DNA from: Mytilisepta virgata
Taxonomy: Eukaryota; Mollusca; Bivalvia; Mytilida; Mytilidae
Direction of reading: 5' to 3'
DNA: 64,000 bases
Assembly (NCBI GenBank): GCA_028015205.1
Contig: CM051516.1
Coordinates: 48,550,230 to 48,614,229 of the forward strand
Shown here: positions 1 through 13,700 of the stretch, one piece after another
Layout of the letters: every line of letters starts with the position of its first letter
How positions within the stretch are numbered: position 1 is the stretch's first letter
Notes under the pieces: model-generated
Seen by the model: only the letters and a program-made list of their open reading frames with translations
The model's database searches: none
What the model was told of the DNA's origin: nothing
Made by a program: the position numbers and the translations under genes

Positions 1-139
1 GCCACAGCTGAACTTAGTTTATCATAGGACCCTATGGGAAAATTCATTTAAAATTGATTGTTACACTTAGATTTTTAGTCATGCTTAACGTGGACAAGTT
101 AAATCCAATTGATCAATACAGGCTCTTATGAGCCTCTAG
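1..139 (+). mobile_element. Helitron-like 3' end
   Basis: The segment ends with a short hairpin (AGGCTC, loop, GAGCCT at 120-135) followed directly by CTAG at 136-139. A hairpin plus CTRR is the known 3' signature of Helitrons. A related end with a decayed terminus lies at about 3962-3980, and the mirror copy lies near 10025-10045. The class is inferred from the terminus; no Rep/helicase gene is seen. Confidence 0.45.
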
Positions 140-2059
140 TTTCATTTTAACATTCGGTTTTATTCCTTAATAGAATGATGGTATACTATCTGTAGACTGG
201 CAAGAAAGTTTTGCATTTTAGACTTTCGGTAAATATCCCAACTACTTGCGGGGATCACTGTAGATTCCGACAGTAACTTTCATGTTCATTTAAAAAGAAG
301 ATAGCCACTATCGGTAAACTGAATGCTATTTAAAATTTTATCAAATGAATCCTCAAATTATTCCCCAGATGACCGCTAAGGCTGTCAACTAAAAAAAATG
401 ATATACATTAAATTTTGGTCTCGCCGTGAACCTCCGAAGTATGAAAAATGCATTCAATGACTTCGAATTTATTCAGATTGTTTAACACTGAAAATCACCC
501 ATTTAGCTACATGTATCGTATCAGAAAATGTGTGAAGTAACTTGAAATCTTTGCAAATTTTCAATGGATAATGATAGAAATTAATTTACTTCCTCCACTC
601 ATTGTAAAATTTAGCTGTGATCTGTTTCGTACAATTGACTCTTCTGACCTTTATTATCAATGGACATCTTTAAGATACATGTCAATTTTCATGATTGTCT
701 GTGAAGATGTAGTAGATTTATATTAGAAACAAAATCGGTATTGTTTTCTTTCCAGGCATTGTGCGGAGAGTGGTTGGTAACTAATAGGAAAACGTTCTTT
801 GTAAATTATTTATCCTGTTTTCACAAAGCGCGTTTATTTAAATAAAACCATGTGGTTTTATTAAAGCCGATTTGTGCTTATAGTCTGTACTGTTTTCATA
901 ATTCCTCTCGCATTCTTTATCAAAAAGTGTTATGTTATTCTCATGAGTATCGAATTTCATTGACCGTACCATCGGTTATCTGTGTTTTCTTCTGCATCAC
1001 CAGCTTCTTATCCTTTATTGACCTAAGATAAACTTTCTATACATTGTACACTTGGTAGAAATTACTGGAAGGGGGGATTATCCATAAAAAACCACACACA
1101 CAGTTAACTTCCAAGTATATATTTCCTTTCTTAATACAAGCTATAATTTATTTTTGGATTTAATACATACCCAGAGAACAAAGGTTATGTACACAATGCT
1201 CAGTAATTGAAGACGAAAATGATTTTTCTTTAATTGCAAAATTCATGATTCTATTAAAGATAATCTTATTACTAAGATAAAACAAAATAATCCTAACTTC
1301 TCACATCATATACTGCAATTTTAAAAATTAAAACTAGTCCTTAATCCTCAACTTGAACTGTTAGCTTATGTTTGCGACTTCAGAAAGCAATCATTAGAAT
1401 CGCGAAAATGAGATCCACGTCGGTTAAATGTTCTCAGAGTTTATGTTTATATTATGTATTTGTACCTTAATGTCATATTGATTTTATTTAGGATTTGTAT
1501 GTGATTGTTCATGTATATAGCTTGACTTATGGGTGAAATATGCTATTAATAAAGTTATATAATATGATTTTTAAATAATTTTCAAAATCTCAAGTATCTT
1601 CTTTGATGCACGGAAATAGACTTTTGTGGCAATACAATATATGGAAAGGTATACATAGGTGAATATCTGGATTCGAAATGCAAAGTCTGATAAACGCGTC
1701 TAAAGTTCAGAATTTTGTTGGTTTTTTTCCATATATTAGTCTGTTATTTTAGTTTCATTTAGATAAACCGCACGATTATACAAATTACCCCATTAAAAAC
1801 AATCATCTACACAAAAATTGCTAAAATTTCTTATTGCTTATTCGAAATCAATTTTTATCTTTCTAAAATATTGATTTGAGGTTGTATGCCTGCTTAACCT
1901 TTTCGGCACAATATTGGCTTCCGGGTTTAAAACAAACCTTGATATTTTACAAACATACATGTATCTTCATTAATACACACATGCATGACCTTGATCTTCC
2001 AAAATCTTCTAACTACTGTGGTTTTCGGATTGCTCTGGATTTTTTGATAACGGTTAGAA

Positions 2060-2300
2060 ATTTCCGATTTTGAAACCGCCCGATAGCCTAGAGTGCGGAA
2101 GATCGCGGGTTCAGTATCCAGCTGGGTCAAACTAAAGAAATTAAAATTTGTATTTGTTGCTTTTCCACCAAGCACCAGGCACACGGCATTTAGGAGTAAG
2201 AGCAAATACTGCACGTGTAGTGTGACATGTCTTCCTCTGGACTGTTACTTCTTCAAGAGAGGAAACCCATTTCAATCTCAAATGAACAGTACAGATATTT
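2060..2300 (+). repeat. tRNA-derived SINE-like segment (arm copy 1)
   Basis: The stretch begins with a box-A-like TAGCCTAGAGTG and a box-B-like GGTTCAGTATCC about 35 bases apart, the internal RNA polymerase III promoter layout of tRNA-derived SINEs. A second copy lies inverted in the other arm at about 7875-8110. The heads are degenerate. Family assignment is not possible by eye. Confidence 0.45.
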
Positions 2301-2914
2301 AGATCGACAATTTTAATATTGATTTAACCTCTTCATTTTTAATTCAATATGTTGTTTTGTGTACGAGAAGGGGGGGGGGGTTGTACATTTTGAAAAATAT
2401 AGTTAGACTTTAATCCTTGACCAATAAATGTCTAATCAATTTTCCATTCCAACAGGATCGTATATAAACAAATTATTGAGCAGTGGTTAAACCTCTCAAT
2501 GATAATATAGGTAAAACACAATGTTCCAAAACATACTTCTTATAAACGTTGAAATAAATATTGCATATATTTTATCAAATTTAATTTTTTAAACTTTAAT
2601 GTACCCGTTTAGGACATCGCCAGATAAGATAATCCTAGGATGCCTTTGATTTACAGTCTCAGTCATGTCTTATAATAGTCCCAAGACAATCCTAAAATTT
2701 GTCATAAGACATATCTTAGGACCGATTTTAGGACAGCTTCGATAACCAGACCCCAGAATACTTATTTATTGAAAACTATTATTTTGTATTATTAATTTTC
2801 CCATTTATGATATTTTTTTCCCATATATTAATTTTTGAAATGCTTAACAGTTACATGTATTTTAAACATCAAGATAATCCCCTTTTGTACATAAATTATT
2901 TAAAAGTTTAACGT

Positions 2915-4588
2915 GGCCGTGTTAACGAAGGTGTCCTAAGATAGTCTTACGACATGTCCTAGTCCTAAGTCATGTTATCGAACTATCTTCAGTTGGGACA
3001 TGTCCAAAAGTTTGTCCTAAAGTTAGGATGTAAAAATGGGTGTCTTAAGACCATACTTAGATGATCCTAACAGGATTAATTATTGTAATATAAACAACAA
3101 GAATGGCTGCTGTGTACATGTACTTTAGGAATCGAACATACAATATACGACGAAATAAAGTGTTTATAGACAGACAACCCTTTAAATTAAAGTTTTAGAT
3201 TTGTGGTGTACGTACATTTCGCCGGACAGAACGCCGTACAAACATACATACAGATAGGCACACTTTAATTGAATATATGTCATGTATGTGTGAAATTTCA
3301 TTTCATCATGATACATAAGAGTAGAGATACCAGTACAAAATTTATACAGTACCCTGATCCAAAGGGTAGTAAAATGTTCATCAGGTCAAGATCTACTACC
3401 ATAAAATTTTCAGACGATTGATCAACCCTTTGTTGGGTTATTGCCCATGAATTGTTAATTTGAAGGATATTTTGCAGTTTTAGGATATTATCTTGAATAT
3501 TATTATAGATAAAGACAAACCAAGATAGCCGCCACAGCCAAACTTAGTTTAACTTAGGGACATTTGGGAAAATTCATTGAAAAACAACTTGACATATTGG
3601 AGCCAGATTTGGCAGCAATGGTCCTTAGGAAGTCTTTTTTTCAGAAATCTGTCCGATTTTGTGGACTGTGAACCAAGATGGCCGCCACAGCCGAACTCAG
3701 TTTAACATAGAACCCTATGGAAAATTCACTCAAACATCTTCTCGTCTGAAATCACTTAGCAAATTAGAACAAGACTTTGCAAAAATGGTCCATAGATGGA
3801 TCTCTTTTAAAAATGTGCCCATTGACCTGGACTGTCAGCCAAGATGACTGCCACAGCTGAACTTAACATAAAACCCTATAGAAAAAAACCAGCCAAAATT
3901 TTGCAACACTATAATTTTTAGTCCTGCTCAAGGTGAAAAGTTAAATCCAGGTGAGCGATACAGGCTCTTGACAGCCTTTAGTTCATGTTTGCTCTGGAAC
4001 GCAAAAAATCGATTAAATCAAATATCTGCTGCACATCGACACTTTATTCGTGATAAATATGGATGTAGTTTCATTTCATTCTGATAAATAACCAAAAAAA
4101 AAATAGACTAGTTGGAATGTGGGTTTCTTTTTTACCTCAAGTTGTGAACATATCCATGAACAATCACTGGAATCGAGAGGACCCTATTATAGTATTTGGT
4201 GCTCTCAATTAAGTAACGATTCCAATCTGTAATAGATATCATGTACATGTAAATAACGACAATGCAGTATATACACTGCGTAATTTTCATTTATTTGACT
4301 GCTGTTTTATTTTTCTTCATAAGCCCTACGGTTTAGAAATGTTTTTATTCTGGATTTGTTTTTAAATATCAAAAGAGTGAAGGTAAAAATCTTTCATTTT
4401 TTCAGAAATAAACATATGATTATCCTAAGAATATGTTAGGATTGTCCTAAGTTACTCCTACTTAGGACTATCCTGAGATAGCTTTGTTTTACATACATAC
4501 GTGTTTTAGGATGATACTAAGACAATCCTAATTCGAGTCCTAAGACAAGTCTTAGGACATATCTTAGGACATCTTCATTAACACGACC
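2915..4588. mobile_element. Fold-back element rich in TCCTAAG motifs, with a Helitron-like insert
   Basis: The left end (2915: GGCCGTGTTAACGAAG) and the right end (to 4588: CTTCATTAACACGACC) are inverted. Both run inward into many copies of TCCTAAGAC or its complement (2930-3070 and 4425-4570). A truncated relative lies at about 2611-2755. Between the two TCCTAAG-rich ends, about 3350-3980 is a Helitron-like repeat with NAACCAAGATGGCCGCCACAG-type units, so this may be a fold-back element that received an insertion. Confidence 0.5.
3500..3980 (+). repeat. Helitron-like repeat with about 160-bp units
   Basis: Degenerate units carry CCAAGATGGCCGCCACAGC, a 'CCCTATGGGAAAATTCA' block, and a 'GGCAGCAATGGTCC' block, in that order. 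The same units occur inverted at 10164-10785 and direct at 36640-37430. The copy ends with an imperfect hairpin near 3962-3976. An apparent frame across 3659-3847 is a by-product of the repeat. Confidence 0.6.
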
Positions 4589-5819
4589 CCCGGCTTATGT
4601 CCTGTCGTCGGAAAACTTTAATTATAGCAATTATCACCTATTGTTGTTCCGTCAAAGATTTAGAAAGGCTTAGTAATTAAGTTAAACTTTTATTCCAAAG
4701 ACATACATTTTATATAAAAATGTAAAAGTATATTTTATTGGATAATTAGAATGTTAATCCCCAGGTCAACCATTTTGTAATTTGTATTGTGTTATCTTTT
4801 TCCTATTAAATTCAGTCTTATTGTTGATCGTTAAAATGGAAAAAAACGTGAATAAAATATGAAAATACTCTTATACTTGTTTCCCCTAAATTATTTTTCA
4901 TGGTCAGTTTCCTTGATTAGTGAACATAATATACATGTATGTACAAAATGTAAATGAACATATAGAGTAAACTGTTTCTGTACTTCTGTACTAGTGTATT
5001 ATGGTGTTGTATCTGAAGTTAACCCAAAGGATACATTTATAGGACATAAAAATTAAATATATGTTTCTATCTGAGATGAAATATATCTTAATATGCATGT
5101 GATCTGGGTCAAAATCGGTCATTCTAACACGTTCTTGAATATTACTGTCAACTTGGGCTGGGTCATCGAAAATATTTCTGAAACAAGACCATCTACGATG
5201 TTTGAATTGGCTCACTGGTTTTTGACAAGAAGGATTAAAAATGGCTTTCTCGTAGCGTCAGATTTTAAACTATTTTTACGGTGATTGCCATCTTTTGGAT
5301 GGTCGAGGTCATCAAATATAAATTTTGATAAGATTTTGGGCTTGTCGAGCTAATACACATTTAAAAAATCTAACATTTCATATACATATGTATATACATT
5401 GTTACTTTAAAGAGAATTTTCAAGAGAAATGCATTTCTCTTGAATCTTCGTTCTTTAAAAACCTAGGTTTTACTCAGCTGATCTTTGCAATTACGGATTT
5501 TTGTCCTAAAATTTTGAACACAATGAAATGTTTCAGACTAAGCTTTTTTACCCTGAATACCGTTCCCTATGTTAAAGCCATGCACATTATAATTGTTGGT
5601 AGAACTAAAAGGTTTTGTAACTTAAAAAGGTGCATCGAAACACATCAGTCAATAAACGGCTACAAATATCTGAATTATACCTAGATCTTTTTGTAGATCT
5701 TTGCTGAACATTTTTGCCATTTACACGTTCTCTCTATCTATGATAATATTAAAGATAATAACCTAAAACAGCAAAAGTTCTTTAAAATTATCAATTCAGA
5801 GACAATAACCAAACACAGG

Positions 5820-6124
5820 CTTGACAGATTCGTCTGAAAATTTCATGGCATTTGGATCTTGACCTGGTAAACATATCTATCCTGTCAGTTCTGCTCTAAA
5901 AACTTTAGTGTTTGAGATATAAGCGAAAAACTGCATTTTATCCCTGTGTTCTATTTTTAGCTATGCCAGCTATGTTTGTTGATGGGTCAAACTCCGGATA
6001 TAACTTTTAAACTGAATATAATAAGGAATATCCAGGTAAACTTTGAAATAGTTTACGACGACGGATGACGACGGACGCCAACTGATGGCATAAGCGCACA
6101 TGGCCCTTTGGACCTGGAGACTAA
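5820..6124 (+). repeat. Helitron-like non-autonomous repeat, 3' end
   Basis: The segment runs into 'ACGACGGACGCCAACTGATGG', then a CATGGCCC...GGACC hairpin-like end, then CTAA at 6121-6124. Related ends occur at 48030-48080 and 48535-48580. CTAA fits the CTRR terminus of Helitrons; the class is an inference. Confidence 0.4.
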
Positions 6125-6615
6125 AAATGACCATCAATACAATGATAACGGGACAAAAAACTCCAAAAAGCTGAATTTTATCCAATATCCAACTTTATGT
6201 GAGTGTTATAGAGCAACCCTTGATATGCACTTTGCTATCGGCATTTTCAAAATGGCCACGTTACTATGGGAACGGGTTAAAGAGTCAAGAAACGTAACGT
6301 AAATGTATCCAATATTCACGAAACTGTATGCAAGTGTTATGCACTTCATTATCGGAATTTAAAAATTCTCACCGTTCCCATGAACGCGGAAAAATTTCCG
6401 AAATTCAATTTTCCTCATACTTTATAGGAACATTGAATGCCACGTTGGAGATGCTCTTAAACTTTGAGTTTGCAACCTTTACCATAGACACGGCACAATT
6501 CCAAAAAAGCTGAAGTTTTCATGTTTAGCAAGGAAGTACACTGTGATCTTGAAACATTCAATAGAAAAGGGAGAAAAATTGAATTTATCCACATTTTCGT
6601 AAAACATGCACAATA

Positions 6616-7001
6616 TCTTGATTTTCAATTATCTCAGATAATAACTTTAGGGCCAAGCTGAGTTTATCGATTTTTGTGTTAGCATCCTAACATAATATTA
6701 CTTGTTTGTTCATTCATTTGTTTTATCGTGATTTCACGCGAATTTCAGAGAAATTCGATTCAGCGGCTGCAAAGTGTTTGTACTAGAAGAAGCTAGGTTG
6801 GCCGAATTTATTAGGGCAACCTAGCTTCTTCTAGTACAAACACTTTGCAGCCGCTGAATCGAATTTCTCTGAAATTCGCGTGAAATCACGATAAAACAAA
6901 TGAATGAACAAACAAGTAATATTATGTTAGGATGCTAACACAAAAATCGATAAACTCAGCTTGGCCCTAAAGTTATTATCTGAGATAATTGAAAATCAAG
7001 A
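6616..7001. repeat. 386-bp near-perfect palindrome
   Basis: Two arms of about 190 bp are exact or almost exact reverse complements about a centre between 6808 and 6809. Only a few central bases mismatch (6801/6816, 6804/6813, 6808/6809). Pairing stops at 6615/7002. There is virtually no spacer loop. Confidence 0.95.
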
Positions 7002-7249
7002 AACTTAAGTTAACGTTAAGAATATTACCTGCCATAAGCATTAGTCGGAAACAGTAAATCTGGTTGTCGGATAATTCACATAAATTTAATAGATATTTAG
7101 TGATCCAGTCGGAAAACAGCTTCCAACTCCGTATTGAGAGGACTGAAACCATTAGTAGTTACGTACATTACTAAACCACTCTGCCATGGAGGCTTCATGA
7201 CCAATGTAAGAATCGAGAATCGCAAAATCACTGTTATGCATGATGTCTT

Positions 7250-7490
7250 CTGTCAATTTAAAAGTCAAGTCAAGAAATACCAAAGGGATATTCGAAGGAG
7301 GGAAAAATCGAAAACAACTGAGAAACTCCGGAGAACAACGAAGACAAGACCAAAACAATACAATCTCAACACTTAAAAACTAAAAACATATGAACAACAT
7401 GGACCCCACAAAAAAATCGGGGGTAGATTCATGTGCTCATGAAGAGTGAACAGTCTCATCTTCCTGCAGGACATCCGCCACGCTCTCTAT
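7250..7490 (-). mobile_element. Penelope-like element 3' tail fragment
   Basis: The reverse complement matches the 3' tail after the reverse transcriptase at 29935-30170 block by block: a GTGGCGGATGTCCTGCAGGA-like start, TACCCCCG, GTCCATRTTGTTCATA, then GTCTTGTCTTCGTTGTTCTC. No coding part is attached. Apparent frames here (7134-7376 plus, 7152-7358 minus) are not genes. Confidence 0.65.
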
Positions 7491-7694
7491 GTCAAAGCTG
7501 GTATGAGGAAGGGACAACAGTAAGTAATAGTTGAGTATTACGGTGTGTGCCTTTATGCGCTTTATTGTCTGCCTGTATTTCATTGTTCTAGATCCAGTTG
7601 GAGGCGAAAATATTTAATATTTTATTTACCCAGCAAAAGTTTAACAATCGTAAAACAAAACACAATTATTCCTAAACTTTTAAATATAAATTAA

Positions 7695-10163
7695 TATATA
7701 CGATCCTGTTGAAATGTAAAATTGATGAGACATTTATTGGTCAGGGATTAAAGTCTAACGTATTGCTGATTGTCAACGGATTTTATATTTTTCAAAATGT
7801 ACACCCCCTCTCTCTCATACACAAAACAACACAGTGAATTAAAATTGAAGAGGTTAAATCAATATTAAAATTGTCGATCTATATATCTGTACTGTCCATT
7901 TGAGATTGAAATGGGTTTCCTCTCTTGAAGAAGTAACAGTCCAGAGGAAGACATGTCACACTACACGTGCAGTATATGCTCTTACTCCTAAATGCCGTGT
8001 GCCTTGTGCTTGGTGGAAAAGCAACAAATACAAATTTTAATTTCTTTAGTTTGATCAAGCTGGGTATTGAACCCGCGATCTTCCGGACTCGAGGCTATCG
8101 GGCGCTTTCAAAATCGGAAATTTCTAACCGTTGTCAGAAAATCCAGAGCAATCCGAAAACCACAGTAGTTAGAAGATTTTGGAAGATCAAGATCATGCAT
8201 GTATGTATTAATGAAGATACATGTATGTTTGTAAAATATCAAGGTTTGTTTTAAACCGGGAAGCCAATATTGTGGCGAAAAGGTTAAGCAGGCATACAAC
8301 CTGAAATCAATATTTTAGAAAGATAAAATTGATTTCGAATAAGCAATAAAAAATTTTAGCAATTTTTGTGTAGACGATTTTTTAAATGGGGTAATTTGTA
8401 TAATCGTGCGGTTTAGCTAAATGACACCAAAATAACAGACTAATATATGAAAAAAAACAAAATTCTGAACTTTAGACGCGTTTATCAGACTATGTATTTC
8501 GAATCCAGATATTCACCGATGAATACCTTCCCATATATTGTATTGCCACAAAAGTCTATTTCCATGCATCAAAGAAGATACTTGAGATTTTGAAAATTAT
8601 TTAAAAATCATATTATATAAATTTATTAATAGCTTATTTCACCCATAAGTCAAGCTATATACATGTATAATCACATACAAATCCTTAATAAAATCAATAT
8701 GACATTAAGGTACAAATACATAATATAAACATAAAATCTGAGAACATGTAACCGACGTGGACCTCATTTTCGCAATTCTTATGATTGCTTTCTGAAGTCG
8801 CAAACATAAGCTAACAGTTCAAGTTTAAGGAATAAGGACTAGTTTTAATTTTTAAATTGCAGTATATGATGTGAGAAGTTAGGATTATTTTGTTTTATTT
8901 TAGTAATAAGATTATCTGTAATAGAATCATGAATTTTGCAATTAAAGTAAAATGATATTCGTCTTCAAGTACCGAGCATTGTTTACCTAACCTTTGTTCT
9001 CTGGGTATATATTAAATCCAAAAATAAATTATAGCTTGTATTAAGAAAGGAAATATATACTTGGAAGTTAAGTGTGTGTGTGGTTTATGGATAATCCCCC
9101 CCCCATTCCAGTAATTTCTACCAAGTGTACAATATATAGAAAGGTTATCTTAGGTCAGTAAAGGATAAGAAGCTGGTGATGCAAAGAAAACACAGATAAC
9201 CGATGGTACGGTCAATGAAATTCGATACTCATGAGATTAAATAACACTTTGTGATAAAGAATGCGAGAGGAATTATGAAAACAGTACAGACTATAAGCAC
9301 AAATCGGCTTTAATAAAACCACATGGAATTATTTAAATACACGCGCTTTGTGAAAACAGGATGAATAATTTACAAAGAACGTATTCCTATTAATTACCAA
9401 CCACTCTCCCCACAATGCCTGGGAAGAAAACGATACCGATTTTGTTTCTAATATAAATCTACTACATCTTTACCCACAATCATGAAAATTGGCATGTATC
9501 TTAAAGATGTCCATTGATAATAAAGGTCAGAAGAGTCAATTATACGAAACATATCACAGTTAAATTTTACAATAAGTGGAGGAAGTAAATTAATTTCTAT
9601 CATTATCCATTGAAAATTTGCAAAGATTTCAAGTTACTTCACACATTTTCTGATACGATACATGTAGCTAAATGGGTGATTTTCTGTGTTAAACAATCTG
9701 AATAAATTCGAAGTCATTGAATACATTTTTCTTACTTCAGTAGTTCACGGCGAGACCAAAATTTAATGTATATCATTTTTTTTAGTTGACAGCCTTAGGG
9801 GTCATTTGAAGAATAATTTGAGGATTGATAAAATTTTAAATAGCATTCAGTTTACCGATACTGGCTATCTTCTTTTTAAATGAACATAAAAGTTACTGTC
9901 GGAATCTACAGTGATCCCCACAAGTAGTTGGGATACTTACCAAAAGTCTAAAATGCAAAACTTTCTTGCCAGTCTACAGATAGTATACCATCATTCTATA
10001 AAGGAATAAAACCGAATGTAAAAATGAAACTAGAAGCTCATAAGAGTATGTATTGATCACTTGGATTTAACTTGTCCACATTAAGCATGACTAAAAAGTG
10101 TAACAATAAATTTTAAATGAATTTTCCCATAGGGTCCTATGATAAACTATGTTCAGCTGTGGC
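7695..10163 (-). repeat. Right arm of large inverted duplication
   Basis: Reverse complement of 1-2470. The two arms carry mirror-image open frames (1927-2214 minus against 7967-8254 plus), which are shadows of the shared repeat and not genes. The arms differ by scattered substitutions and in one homopolymer: a run of ten or more G near 2370 matches a short C-rich, CT-interrupted tract near 7805. The match ends near 10163, where a tandem repeat begins. Confidence 0.9.
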
Positions 10164-10785
10164 AACCATCTTGGTTGACAGTCTAGGTCGTCGGACACAA
10201 TTCTGAAAAAAAAAATTTAAGGACCATTTCTGCCAAGTCCAATTGGCTCTGTGGTTTCAGACAAAGTGATTTTTAAATGTTAAACTAAAGTTTGGCTGTA
10301 GCAGTCATTTTGGTTGACAGTCGTGTCATATGACAAATTCTGAAATAGGACCATGTAATGACCATTGCTGTCAAGTTTAGTTCCAATTGGCTAAGTGGTT
10401 TCAGACGAAGTTTGTAAATAAATTTTCCAATGAGGTCCTATGTTAAACAAAGTTCAGCTGTGGTAGCCATTTTGGTTGACAGTCTAGATCATCAGACTTA
10501 ATTCTGAAAGAGGACCATCTAAGGACCATTGCTGCCAATTCTGATTCCAATTGGCTCAGTGATTTCAAACAAAAAGATTGTTCGATGAATGTTCCCAAAG
10601 GGTGCGATGTTAAACAAAGTTCGGCTGTGGCAGCCATTTTAGTTGCCAGTCCGGGTCATCGGACACATTTCTGAATGAGGACCATCTAAGGACCATTGCT
10701 GCCAAGTCTAGTTCCAATTGACATAGTGGTTTCAGACGAAAATTTTTAAATGATGTTTCCCATTGGGTCCTATTATACACATTAT
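10164..10785 (-). repeat. Tandem 140-170 bp units, Helitron-like family
   Basis: About four head-to-tail units, each starting at a copy of TTGACAGTC (about 10172, 10313, 10474, 10643) and carrying the complement of 'GGCAGCAATGGTCC' and 'CCCTATGGG'. They abut the right arm of the inverted duplication at 10163. Open frames inside (10443-10637 minus) are repeat by-products. Confidence 0.8.
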
Positions 10786-10789
10786 ATTG

Positions 10790-13700
10790 AATAAAAGTTT
10801 AAATATAAATTCATCGAGTTCCTCAAAAAATGAAAACGAAACTAAACTTCTGATATTCAGAACAAGTATTGAACCTAAACAATAAAGACCGGTGGTAGAG
10901 CAGCGTGTTTGCAGTTTTATTCACCTTAGAAGATTCCCTTCTTTTGTATTTCCTTTCTCTTTTTAAATGAACCAATTAAGTATAAGGTTGTTAAAAGGTG
11001 GAATCATTTCTTTTACAATTCTTACCTGAACAGCATAAAACTTTCAGAAATTTTATTTAGGAAAATGATAGTTTTATTTTCGGAAGAACCTACATGTACT
11101 CTAAGGCAAACCAGTTTATTGCTTTTAGTTAATTGCCATGGCCGTGGACAACTCCCAATTTACATGTAATAGAAAGGTAAAATATTTAAATAAAATTTAG
11201 TCGGAAATATTTATGTTCTCGTCAGTAGGCGGTCCCTTTCCTTCATTTTCAGGAAAATCATTTTTTTCTATTAAAATTCTTAAAATAAGCCGGTAAATTA
11301 CGTAATTAATATATAAAGAGAACTAATTGGTGTATACTTGTAATCATCATCAAATAAGTCACAAATTTTCACTTATTTTGGGTATCATAGATTGTAAGTG
11401 ATACATAAATACAAATTGAAAAAAAATAAATCATTTGTCATATTAAAAGTCATACAATTAATATATCTTTACATTTTCTGTAATATTTTGGGAACAAAGC
11501 TGAAAATTTCAAACTGGCAATCAAGATTAAGAAATTAAAGAAGTATAAATGTAATTTAAAAATATATTAAAACATGACCTGTATCTACTGCAAAAACAAA
11601 ATCGCTATATTTGATGTTATCTTTTGTAAACAAAGTCATGAAAGTATTCCTGTCCATTTCTGATCTGAAGAGATTACCTCCAGCCAGTAAATCTGATAAC
11701 AGTTTGGATAAAGCACACCTGATGTATTTATATACTGACTACCCCAGCCTCTAATGAAAGATAGTATAATTGATGTGGAATATAAACAATGGATTTATTA
11801 ACGGCAAAAGTTCTACAATATTTTGTGATCAGGAATTCACCAAAACATACATTAAGGTAAGATTTAAGCATCTATATCATAACCAAAGTTCCGTTTTTTC
11901 GTATAAAAGTGTCAACCTACAAAACAATAAATTAATAAATTAATTCATAAACAAAACATGTAAGAAAACGATTATTTACTACTTTCCTTTTAAATATCTA
12001 AAACAATTTATATAGGTTATTACCATAAACTTTTTTTAAGTCCTAATTTTTATAGATATGTTGCCATTTTTTTGTGGGTTCGCCGTACGTGTGAAATGTA
12101 TTACTGGCCCATTAAAATAGTACGTCAGAATTTTTAATTGGATAGGACCGAGTGTTTAACAATTAGTGTTATTAAACGTTTATATAAAAAAAATCTTCTA
12201 ATACCGAATGTAAAAATGGCTGTAAATTTTCCTTCACATTAAGCATGGCTTGCTTTTGGGGAGAAAATAGAAGTTCATTTTGTTTTTTTTTTTAATAAAT
12301 ATAGGGTCTCCTGCAACAAAAAAATAATCGGACTCAATTGTACTTTACCCTTTGGAAATTAAAGGGAGTATTACGATGTATGTGTCAGTTAAAATGATTT
12401 ACGTGTACAAGTTAACGTCTATAAAAATTTGCATTTGTACAATGACATTCTCCAATGATTTTTTTTTATTTTAGAGTTTCTTTACGTAATTTGATTTCCC
12501 AAAAAAGTATGAAATAACGAAGTTCTTGTTTATTTAATAAATACTATTGACGAGAAATCGGTGTTACCATCCAAATTACAAAATACTAGATTATTTCAGA
12601 TAAATATTTTAATTGTTGTTTGCCGTGGTGTTAATTATGAAGAACCCTGAAATCTGGTAAATTATTAATATTGTTCTAACTATTTTAAACATTAATGGAA
12701 AATCACAACCACAGCTAGGTTTCAAATTTCAGTTAAGAAAACGCTATATCAAAAATTGATTAAAAACAAAGTTGGGCACGATTACGTCCTGAAAGAATGA
12801 CTGGCTCAGAAAAAGGTGGAAAATTTCAGTATTAAAAATATTTTCTTGCCGTTCTCCCAAACCGTAAAATATTAAATGGTTGCTCTTGAAAGAATTTTTA
12901 CATATACATGTATGTATGTAAAACATCATTGTTTATTTTTTTTCCGTAACCATGGTAACGGGCAGATAGTTATTTTATAAATATGTTGTTAAGTTCAATT
13001 ACAAAACAATTAATTCCTGTGTAATGTATTTGAACTTTTATATCTATAATGATATTTATTTTATATAGTAAAGCATATTTAATTTCTTAAAACAAATGCA
13101 CCAAAGTTTTTTCCAAATACGAGTATTCTTTTATTTGTAAACAGAAAAATAACACTACATATAACATATATAATACGTACATTTGTATCATACAATTGTA
13201 CCAGCACACATTAACTCGGCGGGAAGTGATTGATAAGCTATGTTCATAAAGTTTGTAAATATGCATGAGCACTCAAATTTATATGAAATCGAGGCTAAAG
13301 TAAAATATATTCTTAATTGTAAGGCCATACCAAACTGAATTTTATTTTTTTCGGATTTTTGGGTATCCGGGGCGCCCCGATCGAAATTTTAATTTTTTTC
13401 TTGAGGATCAATATTTAGCGAAGATCAAATTTACGTAAAAAATTGCAAAAAATGGGTAAAAATGCTAACTTTTACGAAATTGTAGGAGCGGGAGAACAAC
13501 TTTTTCATTTTTAATGTATTGAAAAAATTAGGAATTTGGGACGTATTTTCAGCATTTTTGCAAAATGAGGCCGCAATTTTTTTCTTAATTAAATAGTCTA
13601 AAACTCGAAGCGGCGAAATCCAAAGAGAACTAAATATCAATTTGGTGTGACTTAATTACATAGAAGAGTGTGGTGGATTTTTTTTCATCCGGTATTCGGC

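Larger units (their letters stand above)
1..2470 (+). repeat. Left arm of large inverted duplication
   Basis: Base 1 pairs with about base 10163 and the pairing continues, with small indels, to about 2470 against about 7695. The arms are visibly more than 90% alike over long stretches, for example 150-280 against 9900-10010. The arm contains a Helitron-like 3' end (1-139) and a tRNA-derived SINE-like segment (about 2060-2300), so the unit duplicated is a mosaic of older repeats and not one simple element. The left limit lies outside the window. Bases 140-1860 hold no recognisable gene. Confidence 0.9.

Noticed and set aside
1876..2302. Overlapping open frames on both strands, mirrored at 7967-8299
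   Set aside because: They are the same inverted repeat read twice, over a SINE-like segment; no domain and no splice context.
5325..5684. 119-codon plus-strand frame
   Set aside because: No recognisable domain, AT-driven composition, no splice sites or neighbours; probably chance.
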